A DNA stretch of 11,606 nucleotides from Syntrophomonadaceae bacterium (GCA_028686565.1 JAQUBU010000054.1:1-11606); one strand, 5' to 3'; shown: positions 1-6,955, numbered from the stretch's first letter. Made by a program: numbers and translations. The notes: generated by a model not told the origin, from the sequence alone.

Positions 1-1
1 C

Positions 2-2146
2 TTAAGCGAAATTCACAACAGCAGTCAGGTAATTCAGAGAGTTATAGGTCCCGGCAAAAATGGCTATGTAGAGAGATATGGAAGCGACGAAGTGCTTTAT
101 GCCCAGTGGAATGAAGCGGCTCAATCGTATGATTTGTTTAAAACTGACGGGGAAGGGCAGAGAACGGGCGAATCTATCGCTAAAGCTGCTCCAGACGATG
201 AGGAATATGATTTCATAGGGGAAAGCTATCCTCTTGAGGCTACGGATACTGAAGGAAGCGATACCGAGGATGAAAAGGGATACCAAGCATCAGCAGCGAG
301 GCGAGAGGTTGCAGAAAAGCTTATTGCAAGAGAAAAGGGAAGATTGAATGTAGGCTCTACGGCCAAACGATTGGAGGCATTGGATAAAGCAGAAACCCCG
401 GAAGCAAAAAATAAGGCAATGTTCCAAAAAGCAACGCGGCCGACGAAAAAGAGACTTTATCGTAAGGAAGCAAAATTTCTCGAATCCCAGGTTAAAGTTG
501 GAGAATTGTCCAGGCTCCCATCAGACCCGACTGAAAAAGATAAAGCGGCACTCAAAGGACTAAATCAATCATTAGCTGAAGGAACTCCCATCGGTGAAGC
601 GGAACAAGCGATTGACACGGAATTTCAGGTAGCGCAATACAGGGGTTTGTTTTATACAAAATCCGGGTTCCCCTCAAAGGAACTTCGAAAACAGCATCGT
701 AAACTTGATGAAAGACAGCGTCCGGTCTTTTCAACAGCGGCTCTTGATACTGGGGCAAGGGGAAGGGAAGGATATTATGCCCTTTATAATGATCCTGGCA
801 AAAAAGAAGAGTTACAGGGATATCAAGCTGATTTGGAAGCAAAGGGGGATAGTATTGTTAAGGAGATCCATGGATTACATGCCAACCCAGCTGTCCCCGA
901 AGCCGTAAAGGCAGTGCCCGGCGGGACGAAACGCTTAAAGCCAAAGAGCTTGGCGGATCTGAATTCACATTTCTACAGCCAGGATTATAAAGGGTATATG
1001 GCGGCAATGCAAAGTTATTTAGATCGCCAAGAGGGGGATAAAGAAGAAGCACTTGATCCGATTTTTGGGAGATTGAAGAGCACAATCGTGCAGCATGCCG
1101 ACAAACCTCTAATCAAAGCCAGTAATCCCAAGGTTTCAACCGGGGCTACCCCTGTTCATGCATCCAAATATGCTTTTGGATTAAAACCTTATAAGGGTAG
1201 TGAAGGGGATGTGCTTGATCCAAAATACGACCGCAGCGGAAAACCGAGGCACCCTTATGGCGGCAAGTTCTATACTTCGGTTCATCCATTAAGTGATTTT
1301 GATGAACACGGCCCCACTCCGATAGTACCGCTTCAGAATCAGCATCGAGTCAATCTGAGTCAAATGATAGTTCCTGAACACGAATCACAGTATGACTGGA
1401 TGATGAAAAAAGACCGGGTGCAGATGCAGTATCTGGCCAAATACCCTAATTTTTCGAAGCCGTATAAAGCTGTCTATGCGGAAAAATACGGACTGACCCA
1501 GGAGCTTTTTGAGAATTTTAAAACAGACTTGCTAAAAGCTAAACCTGGTGATGAGCGGGTGTTTGTTGAGTCGCTGCTTTCCAAACATTTGTCTCAACAT
1601 TTGGATTTGCGAGCTGTCGATGATGCGGAGAGATTGGTAAAAGGCACCGAAGAGGAAAGAGAAAAAGAAGCTAAACTGGCATACCGAACCGGTGAGAAAT
1701 CATTTGGTTTTGAACCTCCAGATATCGAAAGGGCTCCAATCGAAAGGAGAAGGAAGGCAAAGACGGAGCGTGAGGAAGATGAGGGCGCTGCGCATACGCC
1801 ACCACATAAAAAGCACAGGGTGGAGCGATCTCGTGAGCCTGAACCGCTGCAGATTGATACAAAGACTGATACAGCGCAGCCGCAGCCCGTTAAGCAGAAG
1901 CATTTAAGAAAAAGACGGAGTTCCGAGAAATCTGAAAAGCTTGAACCAGCGCATTTTGCAGCGGAGCATGAACAGGATGAGGGCGAGGCTGCTGCGCATA
2001 CACCAACACGTAAAAAGCACAGGGTGGAGCCGCCTCATATAACTGAACCACCGCAGATTGAAAAGAGTAGTCGTCAAAGCAGGCACTCTGCGAAGATAAC
2101 CCGCCGGCGCCGTGTGCCAAAAAATGTTGCTCCCGCTAAACTATGA
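2..2146 (+). CDS. Partial large Lys/Glu-rich protein, candidate secreted effector/toxin (5' end outside window)
   Basis: The frame is open from the first complete codon at base 2 to TGA at 2144-2146, giving 714 residues with no N-terminus. A GTG at 92 is in frame, but it has no convincing ribosome binding site and lacks stops upstream, so the gene very probably begins left of the window. I do not recognise a named family. In order: a SSQVIQRVIGPGKNG linker at the very start, an acidic stretch (about nt 190-290), a long charged helical region (290-1130), a more globular block (about 1140-1600) with VHASKYAFGLK, GKFYTSVHPL, VPEHES and YPNF...YGLT, then a basic disordered tail (about 1670-2146) with two copies of a DEG..AHTP..KKHRVE module. 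No transmembrane segment is seen in this part. 'VIQR' linkers are frequent in DUF4157-type effectors of extracellular contractile injection systems. That link, and a toxin role, are inferences. The adjacent gene on the right is on the other strand and gives no functional clue. Confidence 0.85.
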   Translation, partial: LSEIHNSSQVIQRVIGPGKNGYVERYGSDEVLYAQWNEAAQSYDLFKTDGEGQRTGESIAKAAPDDEEYDFIGESYPLEATDTEGSDTEDEKGYQASAARREVAEKLIAREKGRLNVGSTAKRLEALDKAETPEAKNKAMFQKATRPTKKRLYRKEAKFLESQVKVGELSRLPSDPTEKDKAALKGLNQSLAEGTPIGEAEQAIDTEFQVAQYRGLFYTKSGFPSKELRKQHRKLDERQRPVFSTAALDTGARGREGYYALYNDPGKKEELQGYQADLEAKGDSIVKEIHGLHANPAVPEAVKAVPGGTKRLKPKSLADLNSHFYSQDYKGYMAAMQSYLDRQEGDKEEALDPIFGRLKSTIVQHADKPLIKASNPKVSTGATPVHASKYAFGLKPYKGSEGDVLDPKYDRSGKPRHPYGGKFYTSVHPLSDFDEHGPTPIVPLQNQHRVNLSQMIVPEHESQYDWMMKKDRVQMQYLAKYPNFSKPYKAVYAEKYGLTQELFENFKTDLLKAKPGDERVFVESLLSKHLSQHLDLRAVDDAERLVKGTEEEREKEAKLAYRTGEKSFGFEPPDIERAPIERRRKAKTEREEDEGAAHTPPHKKHRVERSREPEPLQIDTKTDTAQPQPVKQKHLRKRRSSEKSEKLEPAHFAAEHEQDEGEAAAHTPTRKKHRVEPPHITEPPQIEKSSRQSRHSAKITRRRRVPKNVAPAKL
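1778..2062 (+). repeat. Imperfect in-frame duplication in the tail of the left-hand protein
   Basis: Two units, about 1778-1858 and 1976-2062, encode DEGAAHTPPHKKHRVE...EPLQI and DEGEAAAHTPTRKKHRVE...EPPQI. They share an identical 20-nt block at 1807-1826 and 2011-2030, 204 bp apart. The second unit carries a 6-nt insertion that keeps the frame. Between them lies another basic cluster (KQKHLRKRRS). The arrangement points to a segmental duplication of a low-complexity basic tail. Confidence 0.8.
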
Positions 2147-2381
2147 TTATCTGTTGATAAAGTAGAATTAAGATAATGAAAGCTTGGCAAAACTGAAATC
2201 TGCAGGAACTCTTTGGAAATAAGCAAATTCACGGAAACAATCAAACAATTGCGGTTTTGAAAAGATTAAACCGGGGTTAAGGAGAGTATGAAGGCTCAGT
2301 GTTTTGAATGTAAAGATGAAAGAGGTTACTTCTGATCAGCAGAAAGTTCTGCCAGACAACCAGCTGTCTGACAGATATATA
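2147..2381. other. Intergenic region between convergent genes
   Basis: This 235-bp stretch separates the left-hand protein (+) from the HD-GYP gene (-). It holds two adjacent small dyads, GCAGAA-AG-TTCTGC (2339-2352) and CAGACA-ACCAGC-TGTCTG (2353-2370), which could help end transcription from either side, although neither has a proper T-tract. An AT-rich 7-bp inverted repeat (2146-2152 with 2171-2177) follows the left gene. A 15-codon ORF with CxxC (2288-2335) has an AAGGAG sequence 3 nt before its ATG, which is unusually close. No other gene is seen. Confidence 0.5.
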
Positions 2382-3494
2382 TTAGTTCAATTTTTGCTGG
2401 CAGGCGAATTTGGTGCGGATGACTTCGGTTTCCTGATTACTTAAGCGCCGGATAATACTTACTTCATTGCATTGTTGCAGGTCAATGGCATAGGGGGGTT
2501 TAATTAACTGACCCTCTTTATCACAAATTAAATAAACCATGGGCCGGGTTGAGTTTATTTTGGTAGCGGAAGTTACCACAGCTATATGTCCGGTATTAAG
2601 GCTTAATAGACAGCCAACCGGATAAATCGCAACATTGCTGGCAAAGGCCTCGATCATTTCCGGGTCAAAATAGGTATTACCGAGTTTTCTGAGAACAGTA
2701 AGAGCATCATTGGCCGAATATCCCTGGCGAGAAGAAGTATCAGAGATTACATTATCAAAAGCATCTGCTATAGCCGCAATCTTGGCATATTCAAGAATTT
2801 GTTTACGGTTCAGCTGCCGGGGATAGCCTGATCCGTCAAATCGTTCATGATGCTGGTAAGCAATATGTGCTACTTTGGTTGATACTTCCCGATAGGTTCT
2901 TAAAATATTGAAGCCGATCTCAGGGTGGCCCCGAAATATTTCGCTTTCTGAGTTCCCAAGCTGATCTCGCCGGTGAATAATATCAGGATCAATCATTATC
3001 ATCCCAATATCATGGAGTAGAGTGCCTAAGCCCAATTCCACAAGCTTTCCTTCGTTATAACCCATACTGAAACCAGTCATCATGGAAAAAACTGCAACAT
3101 TAAGGGAGTGCATTAAAAGTTGGTCATCATAGCTACGGACATCTTCGAGATGTAAAATGACATTACGGTTGGTAATGATATCTTCGAGCAGCATGGAGAC
3201 CAGTTTTTTCATACTTTCCATGTCCAGGGTCTTTTTTAATGCAAAATTCTTTAAGCTGGTATTCAAAGTAGCCGAGACAGATGCGCGAACCCGGCTTGAA
3301 ATAATTTCCGGAACCTCAATATCAGCAAGCCCGTCTTTCACATACACAGACATTACGCCCAGAAGACGCAGCCTGTGAATAAATGTATCATTAAGACGCG
3401 TATTTTCGTTTAACAGGGCCCTTCCGTCAGAAGCGATAATTGTTCTGGCAATTACCATACCGGATTCCAAATCATCTATAGCAATTCTCTGCAT
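2382..3494 (-). CDS. HD-GYP domain protein, probable cyclic-di-GMP phosphodiesterase
   Basis: The 370-residue protein has a conserved N-terminal segment typical of clostridial HD-GYP proteins (about 1-55), a helical linker, the HD-GYP domain (about 115-300) and a small C-terminal beta domain (about 305-355). Metal and signature residues visible are H129, HD at 161-162, H190, HH at 215-216 followed by E217 and DGSGYP (220-225), and D244 in the IADAFD segment. This family hydrolyses cyclic di-GMP in the cytoplasm to pGpG or GMP; no membrane segment or receiver domain is present, so the input signal is unknown. The start is set at the ATG at 3494-3492 because GGGGAGGAGG lies 6-7 nt upstream; a longer frame to 3527 has no such site. 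One deviation is HDIGM in place of the usual HDIGK. A lone TATAAT on the minus strand (3605-3600) with no clear -35 is the best promoter candidate. Confidence 0.93.
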   Translation of the reverse strand: MQRIAIDDLESGMVIARTIIASDGRALLNENTRLNDTFIHRLRLLGVMSVYVKDGLADIEVPEIISSRVRASVSATLNTSLKNFALKKTLDMESMKKLVSMLLEDIITNRNVILHLEDVRSYDDQLLMHSLNVAVFSMMTGFSMGYNEGKLVELGLGTLLHDIGMIMIDPDIIHRRDQLGNSESEIFRGHPEIGFNILRTYREVSTKVAHIAYQHHERFDGSGYPRQLNRKQILEYAKIAAIADAFDNVISDTSSRQGYSANDALTVLRKLGNTYFDPEMIEAFASNVAIYPVGCLLSLNTGHIAVVTSATKINSTRPMVYLICDKEGQLIKPPYAIDLQQCNEVSIIRRLSNQETEVIRTKFACQQKLN

Positions 3495-3704
3495 TTGAAT
3501 CCTCCTCCCCAAGCTACCCTGTATCAAGTCGGAAATAGCAGGATAACTTAACTCAGATTAACATGTTTTGAGGGGATATTCTTCCGGCTTAAGCATCGAA
3601 TTATATAGGACTTATTGCTCAATTCGGGATTAACCTTTTGGGCCTGTTTTTCTCCTGCGAATATTTAGCGCCAATAAGTATCTGCTGTTTTTGGGGAGAC
3701 TCGG

Positions 3705-4886
3705 TTAGCAGACTATCCCGCTGATCTTAAATAATTCAATTTCTTCAGAACTGTAACCAGCTGCAGTCAGAATTTCCCCGGTATGCTCTCCGGCATCCGG
3801 AAAGCTTGTTTTAATTTCCCCGGGGGTATCTGAAAATTTAATCGGAAGGCCGCCCAGGATCATATTTTTACCAGAGTATTTGAAATTTTCTAACTTTACT
3901 ATCATATCGCGGCTTTTTACCTGCGGATGTTCACTCATTTCTGCAAGGCTTAACACCGGGGTCAAACAAATGTTGGTTTCAGCAAACAGATCGAGCCATT
4001 CTGCCTGGGTTCTGGTTTTTATGATGGCGCTGATTTCATTTATCATTTTTTGCTGCAGTTCCATTTCCCACTGGCTGTCCGCATATTCAGCTTTACCAAT
4101 CTTTGCGCAGAACTCTTGCCAGAATTTAGTCTCGATAGCACCCAGGCTTATATATTTTTGGTCGCTGGTTTCATATATTTGGTAATAAGCATAAGCACCA
4201 GTTAAAAAGGCGTCACCTCTTTGCGGCAATGCTTCTTTTCCTGACCACTCGGCCAAAGTATATGCCAGTAAACTGATTACACCATCAAGCATGGAAACAT
4301 CGCAAAACTGGCCTTGACCGGTTTGGGTACGATTATGCAGGGCCATAAGGATTGCTATAACTGCATATAAAGATCCGCCGGCTGTTCCTGCCAACTGGAT
4401 GGGGGACATGCCGGGAAACCCTTCTTTGTACCCGGTTAAACCAGTTACTCCGGCCAAACTCAGAATATTAAGATCATGGGCGGCTGTCTTTGCGAACGGG
4501 CCCGTTGAACCAAAGCCGCTAAGTGCACAGTAGATTATACCCGGGTTTACTTTTTTAAGTTCTTCATAAGATAAGCCCAGTTTTTCCATAACACCAGGCC
4601 GAAAAACCTCCACCAGCACATCGCATGAAGCCATCAGCTTCATGAATATAGCCTTGCCTTCAGGTCTGTGCAAATTCAGGCCAATACACTTTTTATTGCG
4701 ATTGACCGCATAAAACAATGCTCCCTGTTCATCCATAAAAGGGGGCATTCTTCTGGCCCGGTCACCATTAAGGTCTTCAATTTTTATAATCTCGGCACCA
4801 TAATCAGCCAGAAGCTGGGTGCAAAAAGGACCGGGTAACATTCCTGACAAATCCAGAACTTTAATACCGTCCAAAGCTGATCTCAT
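3705..4886 (-). CDS. CaiB/BaiF family III CoA transferase / alpha-methylacyl-CoA racemase-like protein
   Basis: The 393 residues match the usual family length of about 380-420. The N-terminus has L-D-L-S-G-M-L-P-G-P-F at 11-21 and A-D-Y-G-A-E-I-I-K-I-E at 27-37, the CoA-binding fold of the family. LSGFG-STGP (122-130), HDLN (137-140) and TGQGQFCDVSMLDG (189-202) follow. The family moves CoA between acyl groups or epimerises 2-methylacyl-CoA; HDLN resembles the racemase branch, whose histidine would be H137. The normally invariant Asp of the D-x-[AG]-G-G motif is replaced: here the run is IQLAGTAGG (163-171) with G167 at that place, so activity is uncertain. The ATG at 4886 has GGGGGAGG at 4900-4893. 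A weak promoter (GTGACA, 17 nt, TTAAAC; 4937-4909) lies upstream. The substrate is not deducible; the gene stands without acyl-CoA dehydrogenase or ligase neighbours. Confidence 0.92.
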   Translation of the reverse strand: MRSALDGIKVLDLSGMLPGPFCTQLLADYGAEIIKIEDLNGDRARRMPPFMDEQGALFYAVNRNKKCIGLNLHRPEGKAIFMKLMASCDVLVEVFRPGVMEKLGLSYEELKKVNPGIIYCALSGFGSTGPFAKTAAHDLNILSLAGVTGLTGYKEGFPGMSPIQLAGTAGGSLYAVIAILMALHNRTQTGQGQFCDVSMLDGVISLLAYTLAEWSGKEALPQRGDAFLTGAYAYYQIYETSDQKYISLGAIETKFWQEFCAKIGKAEYADSQWEMELQQKMINEISAIIKTRTQAEWLDLFAETNICLTPVLSLAEMSEHPQVKSRDMIVKLENFKYSGKNMILGGLPIKFSDTPGEIKTSFPDAGEHTGEILTAAGYSSEEIELFKISGIVC

Positions 4887-4988
4887 ATATATCCTCCCCC
4901 TTATAAATGTTTAATTAGTACGACTTGAATATGTCACGCGCTTCTTTAAGTGGTCGGGATTCCTATTAACAATACAGTGGTGGGTTAT

Positions 4989-5050
4989 AACGAGGCGCAG
5001 CCTCGTTGCAGCAGATGTTGGAACTACGCACAGTTTTTTCTGGTGCTTAA
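4989..5050. repeat. Dispersed intergenic repeat, copy A
   Basis: AACGAGG (4989-4995), a 5-nt loop, then CCTCGTT (5001-5007) form a perfect 7-bp hairpin. The right arm continues as GCAGCAGATGTTG, and homology to copy B (11136-11238) extends to about 5050 through a shared GCTTA. The 21-nt core 5000-5020 matches copy B at 20 positions. A third CCTCGTT occurs at 5058-5064. The copy lies downstream of the DUF1648 gene and upstream of the CoA transferase gene, both on the minus strand. Confidence 0.7.
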
Positions 5051-5134
5051 ATCTCCACCTCGTTGGCGCGGTGCAAAAGAAACTGCTCGGCACTTCTTTC
5101 AAAATAAATAGATTACCCAAAGAAAAAAACGGAT

Positions 5135-5680
5135 TTAATATCGGCGAACCCATGGAATAAAGGACATACCCGCAGTTTTGGTTATCAAGACTATGGATTC
5201 GACAAAAAGAACTGCTAAAAAGACATATATCATAATGCCCAATTTATCCTGCAATCCCAGGGCGGTTCTAACAGATTCGAAGTGGATGGCGCTGATCATG
5301 GCTATGGTGGTTAGAGTGATAATAAGCATACCCCGGGCACCACTGCGGCGAATGGTTTCCAGCCGGGCAGGACCCAGCTTTTCCTTATCCCGCTGTGGCA
5401 AATTAATATATTTTCCGGGATCATCAGACCTGATGACAAGAAAGTAGTTGGTAAAAAACATTAAGAGCCATACCGCGCCACCGATCAAAAGATCAAGATT
5501 AACAGACCAAAAACTTTTGCTTTCCCATGCATCCGCATGCCCGGAGAAACCAAAATGGGTTGGATATTGTTCGGGAAGTGCCGGGTAGTTTGAAAAGGTG
5601 TAGGCAAAAACAACACACAAGAGCAAAGGAGAGATCAGTTCCAGCCAGGGAGGGTAATAAGCGCTGATTTTAGTCCACAT
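5135..5680 (-). CDS. DUF1648 domain membrane protein
   Basis: The 181-residue protein has four predicted membrane helices at about 13-30, 61-83, 116-134 and 147-168. Between the first two is LPEQYPTHFGFSGHADAW (35-52), the diagnostic P-x-H-F-x-x-x-G-x-x-D-x-W block of DUF1648, a domain found alone or at the N-terminus of SdpI-like immunity proteins. Here the SdpI helices are not recognisable, so an immunity role is only a possibility. The ATG at 5680 is preceded by a modest GGGGAAG about 6 nt upstream. An extended -10 promoter (TGCTATAAT on the minus strand, 5719-5711) lies about 30 bp upstream and overlaps a dyad, suggesting control from the divergent regulator at 5821. The molecular function is unknown. 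Confidence 0.85.
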   Translation of the reverse strand: MWTKISAYYPPWLELISPLLLCVVFAYTFSNYPALPEQYPTHFGFSGHADAWESKSFWSVNLDLLIGGAVWLLMFFTNYFLVIRSDDPGKYINLPQRDKEKLGPARLETIRRSGARGMLIITLTTIAMISAIHFESVRTALGLQDKLGIMIYVFLAVLFVESIVLITKTAGMSFIPWVRRY

Positions 5681-5710
5681 TTTAACTTCCCCAATCTTGG
5701 TGTTTTCACT

Positions 5711-5719
5711 ATTATAGCA
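5711..5719 (-). promoter_or_regulatory. Extended -10 promoter for the DUF1648 gene
   Basis: On the minus strand TGC-TATAAT reads from 5719 to 5711, a perfect -10 with the TGn extension. No good -35 is present at 16-18 nt (CTGTAG at 17), as expected for extended -10 promoters. It lies about 30 bp before the DUF1648 start codon. Confidence 0.55.
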
Positions 5720-5733
5720 TTTAAACGGCTATA
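5713..5733. promoter_or_regulatory. TATAGC-N9-GCTATA dyad, candidate operator
   Basis: Perfect 6-bp arms TATAGC (5713-5718) and GCTATA (5728-5733) flank 9 nt. The dyad overlaps the minus-strand -10 of DUF1648 and lies just upstream of the -35 of the divergent regulator gene, a position suited to a repressor or autoregulator. Binding by the DUF2087 regulator is inference. Confidence 0.35.
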
Positions 5734-5749
5734 CTACAGTGAAAAGTAA

Positions 5750-5778
5750 TTGCACTTATCCTAACGATGTTATAAAAT
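5750..5778 (+). promoter_or_regulatory. Promoter for the DUF2087 regulator / GIY-YIG operon
   Basis: TTGCAC (5750-5755), a 17-nt spacer and TAAAAT (5773-5778) form a sigma-A-like promoter. The predicted start of transcription is about 35 nt before the GTG at 5821. Confidence 0.6.
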
Positions 5779-5820
5779 ATCTATTGTAATAACAAACATA
5801 AATGAGAGGTTGTTTGATTT

Positions 5821-6576
5821 GTGAAAGATATTTCAGAACGTTTTTGGAATACTTCTATGGCAGAGTTCAAATGCGGATATATTGAAGAAAAATACAGGTT
5901 TATCTGTCTGCTTTGCGGTATGGAGATAGAAAAAGGGATAGTATATGCCGAACAAGAGGTTATTTATGAAGCCGAAAGATATATGCGGGTTCATATCGAA
6001 AAAGTGCATCACTCGGTATTTGAATATCTTGTTAATCTGGACAAAAAACTTACCGGTCTTACTGATCATCAGAAGGCACTTGTTCAGCTTTTTTATCAGG
6101 GTAAAAGTGACAGTGAAGTGCAGGCTGCAATGAAGATTGGAAGTCTTTCGACTATTCGCAATCACAGGTTTGTACTGAAGGAGAAAGAAAGACAGGCCAA
6201 GGTTTTTCTGGCTATTATGGAACTTTTAAAAGAAAAGGATAAATTTGCTCCCGCTTTCATAAGCCTGCACAAAACGGCTACCATGGTCGATGATCGTTAT
6301 AATGTTACTGAGGAAGAGGAGGAGAGGATTTTAAGAAAATGCTTTTCTGAAGGGATAAACGGGCCGCTGAAATGGCTTCCCGCCAAAGAAAAACATAAAA
6401 TTGTGGTACTGCGCGTAATTGTATGTCGATTTGACCGGGAGAGATCTTATGAGGAGAGTGAAGTAAATAAAATCTTGCGGGCAGCTTATGACGATCATGT
6501 CAGCTTAAGAAGATATTTAATCGATTACGGCTTTTTGGACAGGAATGCTGAAGGCAGCAAATATTGGCTCAAATAG
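5821..6576 (+). CDS. DUF2087 domain transcriptional regulator with zinc-finger and HTH regions
   Basis: The 251-residue protein has three parts. First is a zinc-finger-like segment with C29, C32, H58 and H63 (FICLLCG ... RVHIEKVHH). Second is a LuxR-like helix-turn-helix region, about 76-125 (LTDHQKALVQLFYQGKSDSEVQ ... STIRNH). Third is a C-terminal DUF2087 domain, about 165-250 (ILRKCF ... GPLKWLPAKEKHKIVVLRVI ... RRYLIDYGFLDR). This arrangement is known as a putative cytoplasmic DNA-binding regulator in Bacillota; its ligand and targets are unknown. The start is GTG at 5821, with GAGAGG about 11 nt upstream, a rather long spacing. A second gene begins 22 nt after its stop, so the two are probably cotranscribed from the promoter at 5750-5778. 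Autoregulation through the dyad at 5713-5733 is inferred. Confidence 0.9.
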   Translation: MKDISERFWNTSMAEFKCGYIEEKYRFICLLCGMEIEKGIVYAEQEVIYEAERYMRVHIEKVHHSVFEYLVNLDKKLTGLTDHQKALVQLFYQGKSDSEVQAAMKIGSLSTIRNHRFVLKEKERQAKVFLAIMELLKEKDKFAPAFISLHKTATMVDDRYNVTEEEEERILRKCFSEGINGPLKWLPAKEKHKIVVLRVIVCRFDRERSYEESEVNKILRAAYDDHVSLRRYLIDYGFLDRNAEGSKYWLK

Positions 6577-6598
6577 TAAGTCAGGAGGAAATAATAAA

Positions 6599-6940
6599 AT
6601 GGACAGAAAAAGGGAACTAAAGCAGACGTATAAGGAAATACCGATTGAAGCGGGAGTTTATCAGATTAAAAACACTCAAAACCAGAAAATATTTATAGCC
6701 AGCACCAGAAATCTTAGGACCTTAAATGGAAAACAAACCCAGTTAAAAAGCGGGTTTTTTATGAATAAAGCGCTTAATGAGGAATTGAAGGAATTCGGTG
6801 CCGAAGCATTTATTATTGAGGTCCTGGAGGTTCTGGAAAAGAAAGAAGAGCCTTTCTTTGATGAAAAAGATGCATTGAAAAAACTGGAAGCTAAATGGCT
6901 GGAGAAGCTGCAGCCGTTTGGAGAAAGAGGTTATAACTAG
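6599..6940 (+). CDS. Small GIY-YIG nuclease-family protein
   Basis: The 113-residue protein matches the short GIY-YIG family that often accompanies DUF2087 regulators. The first motif is GVYQI (19-23). The second motif is degenerate: IFIAST (31-36) has FIA where YIG or FVG is usual. R37, FMNKALNEELKEFG (54-67), FIIEVLE (71-77) and the terminal LEAKWLEKLQPFGERGYN complete the family pattern; E98 is the candidate metal-binding acid. The family fold cuts DNA, but whether this branch is a nuclease is unknown. The start is ATG at 6599 because AGGAGG sits at 6583-6588, 10 nt upstream; a frame extension back to 6545 would overlap the preceding gene and lacks a ribosome site. It converges with the exporter operon, 15 bp from its last stop codon. 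Confidence 0.88.
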   Translation: MDRKRELKQTYKEIPIEAGVYQIKNTQNQKIFIASTRNLRTLNGKQTQLKSGFFMNKALNEELKEFGAEAFIIEVLEVLEKKEEPFFDEKDALKKLEAKWLEKLQPFGERGYN

Positions 6941-6955
6941 AGGGGATATCCGGAA

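Noticed and set aside
92..2146. GTG at 92 as the true start of the left-hand gene
   Set aside because: The frame stays open to the window edge, the upstream residues fit the protein, and there is no good ribosome site before the GTG.
2146..2177. Inverted repeat ATTATCT...AGATAAT as a terminator
   Set aside because: The stem is AT-rich with an 18-nt loop and no T-run follows.
4911..5153. 80-codon minus-strand frame
   Set aside because: It overlaps repeat copy A and the end of the DUF1648 gene, has no convincing ribosome site, and the matching repeat at 11136-11238 is read in a different frame, so the conserved part is not coding.
6944..6951. GGATATCC palindrome between convergent genes as a bidirectional terminator
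   Set aside because: It is an 8-bp palindrome with no loop and no flanking T-tracts.
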